Virus record (IMG/VR): IMGVR_UViG_3300047554_000629
Coordinates: 1-64,000 of that record
Source: a virus
Direction: 5' to 3' (one strand)
Length of the DNA: 64,000 bases
The first letter of the stretch is position 1, and each line of letters starts with the position of its first letter. Positions 14,041-23,017 of this stretch are shown here, piece by piece. Below the pieces are notes generated by a model. That model was not told where the DNA came from. It saw only the letters and a list, made by a program, of their open reading frames with translations, and did not search any database. The position numbers were made by a program, and so were the translations under genes.

Positions 14041-14063
14041 AATAGGCGCGAATTGCGACGATT
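14041..14063 (-). repeat. 23-bp palindrome family, copy 2 (most diverged)
   Basis: AATAGGCGCGA, A, TTGCGACGATT: the right arm has one mismatch. It lies between the tail-fibre stop and the ATT-start gene. Relative to the tail fibre it is not in the codon phase seen at the other copies, but three in-frame TAA codons precede it. Confidence 0.8.
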
Positions 14064-14081
14064 ATCTTATTATACCTTGTA

Positions 14082-16841
14082 TTACGGCCCCCACGTACTG
14101 CCTGACTGGCCGTTTCCGGTGATCAAAACGTCGTTGACCCTCTGGACGTTACAATCGAGATTTGCAGCCACAGTGAACGTCAGGCTATCAGTCTTGGCCT
14201 TGATTGCCACGATGCTCGCATTGGCCGTCAAAGCGTCGTCGCACTCACTCTGGACCTCTGTGTCCCAGTTCGTGTTCCAAGCTATCGAGTTGGATGTCAC
14301 GGTCATGGTATTGACCTGGAATGTGGCCGCTGTTCCGCCATGCGTCACATTGGCCAAGTAAACGCTCAGGTTGCCACTGGACAGCGTGTTTGGCGTCGTC
14401 CCTAGCCATGAGCCCAAATCGACGCGATTGAACGGCAGGACGGCAAATGTGCTCGACGAATCGGGGTTTGTGGCCCAGTTCGGCTCAACCGTCGCAACCT
14501 TGGTCGATCCAACGTAGTCGCTGACCCTTCGGCACTGTCCAACGCCGGTCCCGCCAGTGATGTAGACCCAGCAGTCGTTGTAGAAGTCATCGACCGCACT
14601 TGCCGACGCATCCAGGGTGATGTTCCCTGCTGCCCCGGTTTGTGCCGTGCTGCTTCGGATCGTTTGCATTCCGGTGTCGGCTGCAAACGTGGCCCGATCA
14701 ATGGCCCCGTCTGCGATAGAAGACGCTGTGATGACGCCGGTTCCAAGCGAGCCAATGTACGAGTCCATTCGGCCAGACACAAGAGAGGCAGGCAACCGGC
14801 TCTGAATGTCCTGAGTATCGGTCTCGATGTCGGTCTGCTTGTCCCTTACGGCCTCCAAGCTGTCTGTGGTGTTGTCGTAGCTTGAGTACGCCGGAGTTGC
14901 AGACTTGCTGTGCAACTTGGCCCACAGAGACGAATTGGCCACGATAGAGCCAGGATCAGCCACTTGAACCAAGTGGTCAAGTTGATTGACCTCGATGGCG
15001 TCCTGAACTTCGGACTGAACTTCGGCGTCCCACGATGCGTTCCACGGCACAGTCGTGAGGGCCGCGCCAGTCGTGCCGATGTTGTCCCGATTGGCCTCAA
15101 GGGAATCCGTAGTGTTGACGTAACTGCTCCAATCGGCGGTTGCACTCTTGGACGCCAACTTAGCAATGATCGAGTTGTCAACTACATCGTCTGCATCGGC
15201 CACGGCAACTAGATGGTCGAGCTTTTGGGCCACAAGAGCATCATTCACTTCGGACTCGACTTCTGCCTTGGCCGAAGTGGTAAATCCGCCGATTGTGCCA
15301 GACAGATTGCCGGTGATGTTTCCGGTGATTGATCCGGTTATATCTCCACGGATAGGAACCCCCCCAGTTCCTGCAACAGCCTTGATACCGTCGCACGTTC
15401 CTGATGTTCCGCCAGTTGCAAGAAGACCGTGCTTGCTTGAGCCAGCAGATATAAGGTTAAGCCCATTACCAGACGTAGTTGCCTCGCATTTCAAAGCATC
15501 ATTACTTGTGCTCAGTACATATATCCCTGTCCCTGTCCCATTTATCCCGCTTTGGAACAATGCCCCATATGTACCTGATCCAGAACCACTGCCACCAGAT
15601 ACTGATAATCCAGACCCATTATCCGATCCAACTATTCTAATTCCATCAGAAGCTCCTGTTCCAGCAGAGCCTATATCTAAGCCAACAGAACTGGCCCCAG
15701 ACCCGCTTGTGATTCTAAATCCACATCCTGATCCGTTGCCCGTAGACAACATTCCATGACCGTTACCTCCACTGCTCGAACACGTAAACCCTGTCCCACT
15801 CGCATTCGTATACGTTGCCCCGCCACTAACCGTGAATGCACCAGTGATCGTCAGAGAATGCAGCGTGGCCAATCCGCTCGACAGAATGTTGTTGAAGTCC
15901 AATCCGGCCTCGCCGGTTGCTGCCACATCCAGCGTCCTGTTCATGACGGTCGGCTTCAAGGCGCGATCGGCGATGATCGTCACAATGTCCGTTGTGGCCA
16001 TCGTGAACACTGCCGGATCAGTGCGAAGCGTGATGGTCTTGGTTGAGCCGGTGTAGTCGTCAACAACGCCCACAGCCTTCTGCGCGGCCGTGCTCGCATC
16101 CTCAATCACGATGATGCAGTCGTTGTACGCATCATTGTCCGATGAGCCTGCTGTGAGAGTAAACGAAGTCTGGCTTGCCAAGGTTGCAATCGTCGTGCGC
16201 TGCAACACTTGGCCGTACCCTGTGCCGTCGTATTGCTTCTCAAGATTATCAGCCGCCGCTGTGTCGCCTGAGATAGCAGTGGCATCAGAATCCATCTTGC
16301 CACTGACCAGAGCGGCTGGCAATCTGGATTGAATATCTTGGGTATCAGTCTCAACATCAGTCGCAGTCTTGACTGTGGTTCCGCTCAGAGTAACCGTCGT
16401 TGACGGGCTTCCAACATTTGCCCAATCAACACCCGCTTCGCCTCCAGACGAAACATCCAGTTTTCGGCCAGCAGTCGTTGGTCTCAGAAGATTTCCAAGC
16501 ACCAGATAGTAAGTAAATCGGACAGTTTGGCTGTCCACGGTGATCGCGTTGATGTTCACCCAATACTGAGAGCCATCGGCCCAAAAACTGGCATCCGAGT
16601 TGTCCGAAGTGTCGATGCTGAATCCGTGAAGACCAGTCGTGGCATCAAAGTCAATGCCGTCTGTGTCTAGGAGCGTATATCCGTTGTCGCTGGCTCTCTG
16701 TGTCGTTGAGCCGTTTTTGTATACTTCAATGTCGGTGACTGCCAAGCCGGTGATCGTGACCGACCCACCGGAGCTGTCATATGTGTCAAACGGGAAATAG
16801 ATCGTGTCGCCTGAGTTGAAACAGGCTGGCATGACAAACAT
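14082..16841 (-). CDS. large tail fibre / receptor-binding protein
   Basis: 919 residues. An N-terminal beta domain (GDTIYFPFDTYDSSGGSVTITGLAVTDIEVYKNGS) recalls baseplate attachment domains. Then come several copies of a unit ending WNASWDAEVQSEVQDAI or ETDTQDIQSRLPAALVSGKMDS, typical of modular phage fibres, and a glycine/serine-rich middle (about 350-520) with GSGxGxxxxG turns that should form a beta-helical shaft. NITGNLSGTIGGFTTSAKAEVESEVNDAL is the classic fibre connector. It ends in STWGP just before the palindrome. Confidence 0.8.
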   Translation of the reverse strand: MFVMPACFNSGDTIYFPFDTYDSSGGSVTITGLAVTDIEVYKNGSTTQRASDNGYTLLDTDGIDFDATTGLHGFSIDTSDNSDASFWADGSQYWVNINAITVDSQTVRFTYYLVLGNLLRPTTAGRKLDVSSGGEAGVDWANVGSPSTTVTLSGTTVKTATDVETDTQDIQSRLPAALVSGKMDSDATAISGDTAAADNLEKQYDGTGYGQVLQRTTIATLASQTSFTLTAGSSDNDAYNDCIIVIEDASTAAQKAVGVVDDYTGSTKTITLRTDPAVFTMATTDIVTIIADRALKPTVMNRTLDVAATGEAGLDFNNILSSGLATLHSLTITGAFTVSGGATYTNASGTGFTCSSSGGNGHGMLSTGNGSGCGFRITSGSGASSVGLDIGSAGTGASDGIRIVGSDNGSGLSVSGGSGSGSGTYGALFQSGINGTGTGIYVLSTSNDALKCEATTSGNGLNLISAGSSKHGLLATGGTSGTCDGIKAVAGTGGVPIRGDITGSITGNITGNLSGTIGGFTTSAKAEVESEVNDALVAQKLDHLVAVADADDVVDNSIIAKLASKSATADWSSYVNTTDSLEANRDNIGTTGAALTTVPWNASWDAEVQSEVQDAIEVNQLDHLVQVADPGSIVANSSLWAKLHSKSATPAYSSYDNTTDSLEAVRDKQTDIETDTQDIQSRLPASLVSGRMDSYIGSLGTGVITASSIADGAIDRATFAADTGMQTIRSSTAQTGAAGNITLDASASAVDDFYNDCWVYITGGTGVGQCRRVSDYVGSTKVATVEPNWATNPDSSSTFAVLPFNRVDLGSWLGTTPNTLSSGNLSVYLANVTHGGTAATFQVNTMTVTSNSIAWNTNWDTEVQSECDDALTANASIVAIKAKTDSLTFTVAANLDCNVQRVNDVLITGNGQSGSTWGP

Positions 16842-16852
16842 CTTTCATGCTC

Positions 16853-17044
16853 CTACTTCTGAAGCTCGGCAATCAACTTGCCTTGCTCGTAAAGTTTCTC
16901 ATCACGCATCTTGGCATCTTGTCGAGCCTGAAGGTATCTGGCCGCAAGATCATCACGATCCACAGATTTCAGAAGCTCAAGGTTCTTAGACTTGTTAGCT
17001 TTCAGTTCCGCAAACGTCTGATTCTCGATTTCGCCCCAGTTCAT
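16853..17044 (-). CDS. 63-residue helical protein
   Basis: MNWGEIENQTFAELKANKSKNLELLKSVDRDDLAARYLQARQDAKMRDEKLYEQGKLIAELQK, almost entirely charged helix. GAGGCAG precedes the ATG, eight bases after the upstream stop. Possibly a fibre-associated chaperone by position; that is a guess. Confidence 0.6.
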   Translation of the reverse strand: MNWGEIENQTFAELKANKSKNLELLKSVDRDDLAARYLQARQDAKMRDEKLYEQGKLIAELQK

Positions 17045-17051
17045 GTCTGCC

Positions 17052-17597
17052 TCACAGTTTTCCAGAGAGTTTGCCAGCAAGTTTTCCAAGCAACTTTGGG
17101 ACTCCGCCAGCCGTGTAGTACACCGTCATCTGAACGTAATCCACTTTGGCCAGAAACGCCATCGAGTCGTAAAACGCCCCGTATCCGACCTTGACTCCGT
17201 TGATCGTCGCGCCAGCCGGTATCGCGCTGAAGTCAAAGTTCGTTGCCTTCAGATACTCAGAGGCATTCAGAGCGCCGTCCCAAACGGCCAAGACACACCC
17301 GAAATCGCTTGACTTCACCTGTGCCGCAGTCGGCGTCAATCCCCAAAGAACCGCTGCTCCACCGTAATCAAGCAACGTCTCGCTTCCAGGAAGAGTTGCC
17401 GCATTGTCGGCCACTCTGTTGTCGCCAGAAACAGACCCGCCAACAACCAGCTTAACCACTTCCACGTCCGTAAGCAGAGACACCGTGGCATAGGTGTCGT
17501 TGTTCGACGCCGCATTTGAAGCATCAGTCCACGCCGCAGAGCCGTGGCTGTTGTCGCTCGCAAGAGTTCCAGGTGCTACTGCTCCGGTGTCGGCCAT
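17052..17597 (-). CDS. probable tail structural protein
   Basis: 181 residues, Ala/Thr/Ser-rich beta protein (AWTDASNAASNNDTYATVSLLTDVEVVKLVVGG...INGVKVGYGAFYDSM...VDYVQMTVYYTA), a texture seen in phage and planctomycete structural proteins. The ATG is embedded in the CCCTATAA motif, so the gene may head a late transcript. Confidence 0.55.
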   Translation of the reverse strand: MADTGAVAPGTLASDNSHGSAAWTDASNAASNNDTYATVSLLTDVEVVKLVVGGSVSGDNRVADNAATLPGSETLLDYGGAAVLWGLTPTAAQVKSSDFGCVLAVWDGALNASEYLKATNFDFSAIPAGATINGVKVGYGAFYDSMAFLAKVDYVQMTVYYTAGGVPKLLGKLAGKLSGKL

Positions 17598-17610
17598 ACT
17601 ACTTATAGGG
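17594..17610 (-). promoter_or_regulatory. CCCTATAANNGRTATGG motif at a start codon
   Basis: Minus-strand CCCTATAAGTAGTATGG. The ATG of the gene ending at 17052 is part of the motif. See also 37579-37595 and 42773-42789. Confidence 0.6.
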
Positions 17611-17640
17611 TCGATGCCGGATTTTTACGTCAGAACGGTA

Positions 17641-18822
17641 CTACGGTATGATCCGATACTTGATCCACGATCCGGCCATCACCCTAACAGCTGTTCCGCT
17701 TGTCTCACTCGCCAACTGAATCCGCGTCAATCCGCTCGGTGACGCCCCGGCAATCACCGTCGCCATCACCGCAACCGGCCAACTCTGCGTCGTATTAGGA
17801 ATCCCGCCGACTGCTGCCAGCAGAGATGCTGCAATGTTCCCGCGCGTTGTCAATTGCGATGTCGCAGTCTGAGCCGTGTCAATCGTCGCAACGCCGTCAG
17901 ATAAGCCCGTTGACCATGCGAGCCCCACTCGCGGATTCACTGTCGCCGTTGCCGTGCGAATCATAAGCGTGCCTTCGACTTCGTACCGCGAGTTCGCGGC
18001 AGGCGTGAACCCAAGGGCCGCACCGCCAGGGGCGACAAGCACATCACCTGCCGCCGTTGCCGTAGTCGAGTGGTCGGACGTGACTCGCACATACGTCCAC
18101 GGGTCGGAACCCGCCGCTGGAAGCTGAGCAGACGGAACCTTGCCGTCTGCGCCGAGGCTTGCGTATCCGTTGGCCGCACCCTTCTGCGACGTTTCTTGCT
18201 TTGCTGAAAGAGCCGTCACAAGGCCGGTTACATCAGATTGAGCATGAGAGTGGGACGAGGACGCTTTGCCGTCAAGTGACGTTTGCAATCCGGTCACATC
18301 GCCAATGGCGTGCCCATGAGCCGTAGGAGTCCTGGCGTCCGAAAGCCTTGAGTCATTATCGACAACTGCTGTTCCAGTGATGTCGCTTGGGGAATGAGCA
18401 TGGGCGGTTGGGGGGCGTGCGTCTGAAAGCCTTGAATCATTCTCAACTACCGCAGTCCCAGTGATTTCACTTGGAGGATGGGTGTGTGATGAAGGATTGA
18501 ATGATGAAGGGACTCCAGCAAGACTGGAATACTGCCCATCGAATGCTTGACCGGCACTGGACGCAGCCCCAATTGCATTCCTCGCAGCCTCAAGACATGC
18601 ACTCTGCTCTGATGTTGCAGCCGATGCAAGACCAGACCTCCAAGCAACTGCTCCCGAAGTGTCATCCCATGATGTCCCGTTCCAGTGTTTCAGGTATGTA
18701 TTCACCGGGTCATATGACGGCAGCGTTATCCACTCTGCGCCAGAGAACAACTCTGGATGAGACGTTTTCACAATCTCAACACAGATGTCCGACCCGTCAA
18801 GTCTTGCTTTGACAACTGGCAT
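17641..18822 (-). CDS. tail fibre with DSRLSDAR repeats
   Basis: 393 residues. After an N-terminal domain the chain carries two near-identical repeats (IVENDSRLSDARPPTAHAHSPSDITGT and VVDNDSRLSDARTPTAHGHAIGDVTGL) with HSHAQSDVTGL and GLQTSLDGKASSSHSHA, the standard His-rich trimeric shaft of phage fibres. Residues 260-393 form a beta-rich tip. It follows the large carbohydrate-binding protein with one base between them. Confidence 0.8.
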   Translation of the reverse strand: MPVVKARLDGSDICVEIVKTSHPELFSGAEWITLPSYDPVNTYLKHWNGTSWDDTSGAVAWRSGLASAATSEQSACLEAARNAIGAASSAGQAFDGQYSSLAGVPSSFNPSSHTHPPSEITGTAVVENDSRLSDARPPTAHAHSPSDITGTAVVDNDSRLSDARTPTAHGHAIGDVTGLQTSLDGKASSSHSHAQSDVTGLVTALSAKQETSQKGAANGYASLGADGKVPSAQLPAAGSDPWTYVRVTSDHSTTATAAGDVLVAPGGAALGFTPAANSRYEVEGTLMIRTATATVNPRVGLAWSTGLSDGVATIDTAQTATSQLTTRGNIAASLLAAVGGIPNTTQSWPVAVMATVIAGASPSGLTRIQLASETSGTAVRVMAGSWIKYRIIP

Positions 18823-18823
18823 G

Positions 18824-21118
18824 TCACCAATCCACTATGGGGAATCGTGCCGTATAAGACAAATGGACGTTAGTGTTGCTCAATGCGTAATGGCCGCTTG
18901 AAACTGCTCCAGACGTAGCCTGAATCTGCAAATTGGATGTATCATAAACCCTAGCCGAGCATAATGCGATAGTTCCTGTTCCAAGAGAAGCAGTTCCACT
19001 TCCAACGGTCGAAGGCATATCCGTGTGTGCCGACATTGCGCCAGCAACGACAAGTCCAGTGTCAATCACCGAACTCCCTGGAGTCGGAATCACGAACAAG
19101 TAAGTGCCTGTTCCAGCAGCCCCAGCCGCCGTTTGTTCATAGAAGAAACTCAACAGCATGTCCTGCCCTTGCCGCTTCCATGCGCACAGTTCCTCTCTCG
19201 TAGCGCCCTTTGTTGGGTTTGCAGTAACTGCATTGATTGTTGGGGTATAAGTTGTCCAGTCCTTGTGAACATGAGACACCACTTGCCAACCGCTTAGGCC
19301 CATTGATCGAACAACCAGCTGTTCACTTGCAAGAACGATCAGATAACGCCGATTCCCATTGAGTGAATTAGCACCGAAATCAAGCCTGACATACGCCGAA
19401 GTCATTGCTGAATCACCCTTGAAGTGCAGATACCTTCCGGCATCCTCTGACTTCAAAGTTGAAACAGTAACATCGTACCCACCAGTTGAGAGAGTGATTT
19501 CACGTCCAAACTCGTCAGCGTCAATCGTTGTTGCGCCTGTGACGCTTAATGCTTCACGGCCTCGCCATTGAAGAACGTCATCGTTGTACGGCTCGCAATG
19601 GAAGCTATCGACATGGAAGTCAATTGCCGTAGCGTCAGTCGTTGCAATGTGAACGAACAGCCGGTAGCTTGAACTACTTGACCCTAGCCGAGTGATGAAA
19701 CAAATGTCACTCCCGGCAGTGCCAACTGAGTCAACACGAGAGAAGCCGCTAAGCAGTGCAGCCCCGGTCACATCGTAAATGCCAAACCTGAGAACCCCAT
19801 TTGTCGTGTCTGTGACAGTGGTGCTTCCTCTGACCATCGCCCTGACAATGACCGCTTTGCTCCTCATCGTGTCAGGAACAGTGAAATCGTAGCTGATGCC
19901 TTCGCCCTGTCTATTGGCCGCGCTCTTGGTGATCTTGAGAGACTGAGCACCTTCCATGTACGTCGTGGCATCAACGGCAATCGTGATGTTTGTAGCGCCG
20001 CCGGTCGCGTCTACTGGAGTAGTTCCAGCCGCATCGGCATAAGTTGACCATCCGGTTGTTCCGTCCTCAAAGTCCGCGTTGGCAATGTAATTGATCGGCA
20101 TCCGTGACCGATTCGCCGCACTCAGAGTCGCCGCCCCAGAAGTGAATGTTCCATCGGCATTCTGAATCAGCGTGTTACCGGCACTTCCAGACGCCGAAAT
20201 GATCTGCTCAGGAACTACGGCCCCTGTCCACGGATAACGCCATCCACCGGGAGGAGCCTGTGACCATCTTGGGTCAGGGAACAGCCCTGGCCCTGGCATC
20301 GGAAACGGCATCGGCCCAGGCTTGGGAAGAATGCCAATGATCGGCGATATAATCGGCCAAATAGGCGAAGGGAGCGGATTAGGCGGGATTCCACCAGGAG
20401 GAATTGGCCCAGGCATCGGCGGAACAGGAGGCCACGGCGGGATTCCGCCTCCACCAGGGGGAATTGGCGACGGCATTGGCGGGACCGTTCCTCCGCCGCC
20501 TGGGGGCATTGGAGGCATCGGATAGCAATCAGGAAGATTCATCCCAGGGCACATCGGGAGAATCAACGGATATTCCGTATAAAATGGGTAATCTCTTAAT
20601 TCAACCCATACGCCATTCCCCTTGTAACGAATAAATGGTCCAGTCGTCTGTGATTGCCCACACAGAACATACGCTCTTTGGATGTCTCCAACTGAAAAAC
20701 AAGTAGCAGCAGTTGCAATCACATAGCAGCATTTTGATGGAGGAGGAGGTTCTGGATCAGTTCCCCACGGCGTACAAGTTGCACAAGCCGATCCGATGAT
20801 GTCATAAACGTAATCGGTGTATACGTTAGTCTGGCCTCTGATCCGAAGCCAGACCAAATCTCCAACATTGAAGCATCCGCAGTTCAAGTCAACAACAAAA
20901 GCCGGAGCACCTTCAGGAGCTACGCCAGATGCGCCCTCTCGGCCCATCGGATGATCGTCATAGACCAATCCACTTGGGTTAAGCTGAAGCTCTTTCCACC
21001 CATAAGGTGTAAGCACATTCCCATCGCTGTCGGCGACATTTGCGCCGACAGACGTTATCTCAGCCAAGAATATGTCGCCAGCTGGCTGAAGGTTCGGGTC
21101 ATACCAATCATGTGCCAA
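18824..21118 (-). CDS. large tail protein with carbohydrate-binding-like domain
   Basis: 764 residues. The N-terminal 180 residues have several CxC/CC pairs and strands. About 195-290 is a striking Pro/Gly/Met linker (PPMPPGGGGTVPPMPSPIPPGG...). About 345-500 begins YIANADFEDGTTGWSTYAD, the signature of carbohydrate-binding modules, with SLKITKSAANRQGEGISYDFTVP as the matching strands. The rest is beta-rich tip. A host-binding tail protein is the natural reading. Confidence 0.7.
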   Translation of the reverse strand: MAHDWYDPNLQPAGDIFLAEITSVGANVADSDGNVLTPYGWKELQLNPSGLVYDDHPMGREGASGVAPEGAPAFVVDLNCGCFNVGDLVWLRIRGQTNVYTDYVYDIIGSACATCTPWGTDPEPPPPSKCCYVIATAATCFSVGDIQRAYVLCGQSQTTGPFIRYKGNGVWVELRDYPFYTEYPLILPMCPGMNLPDCYPMPPMPPGGGGTVPPMPSPIPPGGGGIPPWPPVPPMPGPIPPGGIPPNPLPSPIWPIISPIIGILPKPGPMPFPMPGPGLFPDPRWSQAPPGGWRYPWTGAVVPEQIISASGSAGNTLIQNADGTFTSGAATLSAANRSRMPINYIANADFEDGTTGWSTYADAAGTTPVDATGGATNITIAVDATTYMEGAQSLKITKSAANRQGEGISYDFTVPDTMRSKAVIVRAMVRGSTTVTDTTNGVLRFGIYDVTGAALLSGFSRVDSVGTAGSDICFITRLGSSSSSYRLFVHIATTDATAIDFHVDSFHCEPYNDDVLQWRGREALSVTGATTIDADEFGREITLSTGGYDVTVSTLKSEDAGRYLHFKGDSAMTSAYVRLDFGANSLNGNRRYLIVLASEQLVVRSMGLSGWQVVSHVHKDWTTYTPTINAVTANPTKGATREELCAWKRQGQDMLLSFFYEQTAAGAAGTGTYLFVIPTPGSSVIDTGLVVAGAMSAHTDMPSTVGSGTASLGTGTIALCSARVYDTSNLQIQATSGAVSSGHYALSNTNVHLSYTARFPIVDW

Positions 21119-21132
21119 GGTCTATCCCCAGA

Positions 21133-21155
21133 AATAGGCGCGACTCGCGCCTATT
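21133..21155 (-). repeat. 23-bp palindrome family, copy 3
   Basis: Perfect arms AATAGGCGCGA / TCGCGCCTATT around C. On the minus strand the TAG inside the repeat (21151-21153) is the stop codon of the upstream gene. Confidence 0.9.
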
Positions 21156-21459
21156 TCAGTTCAGGCCATTTGTTCAAGCCACAATCCAAGCCAATCCATC
21201 TCGACTTGCCCGCTTTCCCGAATACCGGGTCTCTATGCGGAATGATGTCAAGCCAGCATCCACACTCCGCGCATCGCTGGTCTTCGTCTCTGTACATCTC
21301 GCACTTCGAAGTCTCGCCATCACCACGGCATATTCTGAGCCGAATCTGAACCCTGTCTTCGTCAAGCGGGCCTTTCTTTCGGATTGCTGCGGCAGCATAG
21401 TTCGCCGCCATCTGCAAATCCGAAGGCAAAGGAGTACAACCTGTGCATGGTTCACTCAA
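21151..21459 (-). CDS. 102-residue Cys-rich protein
   Basis: Cys pairs at CTGC (N-terminus), RICRGDG...KCEMY and CAECGCWLD suggest one or two metal sites. Its stop codon is supplied by the palindromic repeat (AAA TAG GCG). ATGA overlap with the upstream gene. Located among tail genes; possibly a small virion protein. Confidence 0.6.
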   Translation of the reverse strand: MSEPCTGCTPLPSDLQMAANYAAAAIRKKGPLDEDRVQIRLRICRGDGETSKCEMYRDEDQRCAECGCWLDIIPHRDPVFGKAGKSRWIGLDCGLNKWPELK

Positions 21460-21869
21460 GCGTACACTTCTCCCTCAGCCGTCAACTCGTAAGTGATTCC
21501 AGCGTGTGTGCTGGCAATCAGTGTATCGCTCGTAGTTGGAAGCTCAACCTTGCCGCCAATGATATAGCACAGCCCATGCGGAGCCACAGTCGGAGGCGGT
21601 CCAACGCCCGGCGCACCAGACGGCTGCACAATTGCAAATCCGGCAAACTGCGCCCTTGAGCCGTTCTTCTTGAACAACTTGATGATGTCAGCGCCAGTGG
21701 CCGTAGTCACCGTCGAGTTGAACTTGACCATGTAGACCTTCTTCCGGCCACTGGACGTGCCAGTAGCCAGAGTAGCATACGTCCCAGTCGTGCCGTCCCA
21801 GTTCGTATTGGCCACACTGATCGTTTGCTGATCTGACGTTTCAGATGTTGGGAAACCTGGACCTGCCAT
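21456..21869 (-). CDS. probable minor structural protein
   Basis: 137 residues, beta-rich (TISVANTNWDGTTGTYATLATGTSSGRKKVYMVKFNSTVTTATGADIIKLFKKNG), typical of small virion proteins. Ribosome site AGGAGATATTC. Ends in the ATGA overlap. No closer family. Confidence 0.55.
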   Translation of the reverse strand: MAGPGFPTSETSDQQTISVANTNWDGTTGTYATLATGTSSGRKKVYMVKFNSTVTTATGADIIKLFKKNGSRAQFAGFAIVQPSGAPGVGPPPTVAPHGLCYIIGGKVELPTTSDTLIASTHAGITYELTAEGEVYA

Positions 21870-21878
21870 GAATATCTC

Positions 21879-23006
21879 CTAAGCGATTACGCCTGGATTC
21901 GTGAAAAGAAATTGATAAGGGAAAGATGGTATGATCGGTCTTCCGCTTGAAGCCGCGTGTCCAGGAACTTGTGTTTTTACATAGTACCAAGACGACGTAT
22001 GGGCGAACGGAACAAGATTGTGTCCGTGCGGAACGTCTTGAGTTCCGGTTGTGACAGCAAGCTCAGCCGCCCCTCTTGTCGGATTCATCTCGGTGAAAAA
22101 GAACGTGATGTCAACAAGTTTCTGATTGGCAAAAACCCCTGCCGATCCAGACCATTCTAAAACATCTGGAACAATCGGCGTGTATCGAACGACGTTGATC
22201 CCTTCCAACAGAAGCGTGCCTTTGCCATAATTCCACCAATCATACTGGTTCACCTTGCCTATTGTCCGATCAATGTATGATTCAATAGTCGGGTCTTGTG
22301 TGTTTACATAAAGCTCCGGGACGTGATACCACGTCATCTTGATTGTTTTCTTTTTGAGGAACATCCTCAACTGGCCATTGCCAGCTGACTTACCATGAGG
22401 GACCGCACTGGCCGCAACGTCAAATATGAATCTTCCTGCGTTTGCAGTGACGTACTCTCCAGATGGGATAGTCTCTACGTCAACATATCTGAGCCACTCT
22501 TGCGCATACGTTACATCCGATTGAACTGTTCCGTTTTCTCGATAGATGCTAGTAACGCCAGTTGGGATGCTGTCATCTTTAAGAACAGCAAATGGCCTTG
22601 GGGTGAATGAACAGCCTCCGAATCTCCATCCAGGATACATGGCAGACTTAGAGATCAGTGATGCCTCAAAAATACCTGGTCCATCTGTCGTAAATTGTGA
22701 CGGCCTGCCGACCCCTCGAATGTCGCTTATCCCTTCACAGTAACACCACCAGAAAAACGGATCGGCCTTTGGTTGTACTCTTTTTAGCCTGTAGCCGTCA
22801 TTGTGCGTGTGCGTGCTTCCTGTAAGCTCAATTATTGCGTCTGTAACCTCTATAGGGTCTGTGATAGCCTCATGTCCTGTAGCCGTCTGACCGTCTTGGC
22901 CGATGATGTAGTTGCGAACAGACTTCAACCCACCTCGAACCGACACGCTTGCCGTGCTTGGGCTGACTCCAGCCGTTGTCTCCATGTATAAGCGAAGATC
23001 AGCCAT
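21879..23006 (-). CDS. tail/baseplate protein
   Basis: 375 residues, strand-rich with many aromatic residues (WWCYCEGISDIRGVGRP, MTWYHVPELYV, QYDWWNYGKGTLLLEG). It directly follows the tape-measure gene in the transcript, the usual place of distal tail or baseplate hub proteins. No motif defines it further. Confidence 0.6.
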   Translation of the reverse strand: MADLRLYMETTAGVSPSTASVSVRGGLKSVRNYIIGQDGQTATGHEAITDPIEVTDAIIELTGSTHTHNDGYRLKRVQPKADPFFWWCYCEGISDIRGVGRPSQFTTDGPGIFEASLISKSAMYPGWRFGGCSFTPRPFAVLKDDSIPTGVTSIYRENGTVQSDVTYAQEWLRYVDVETIPSGEYVTANAGRFIFDVAASAVPHGKSAGNGQLRMFLKKKTIKMTWYHVPELYVNTQDPTIESYIDRTIGKVNQYDWWNYGKGTLLLEGINVVRYTPIVPDVLEWSGSAGVFANQKLVDITFFFTEMNPTRGAAELAVTTGTQDVPHGHNLVPFAHTSSWYYVKTQVPGHAASSGRPIIPSFPYQFLFTNPGVIA

Positions 23007-23017
23007 TCAAAATCCTC

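Noticed and set aside
15148-15759. Plus-strand Pro-rich frame inside the tail-fibre region
   Set aside because: It is the complement of the Gly/Ser-rich shaft of the fibre gene and lacks any start signal.
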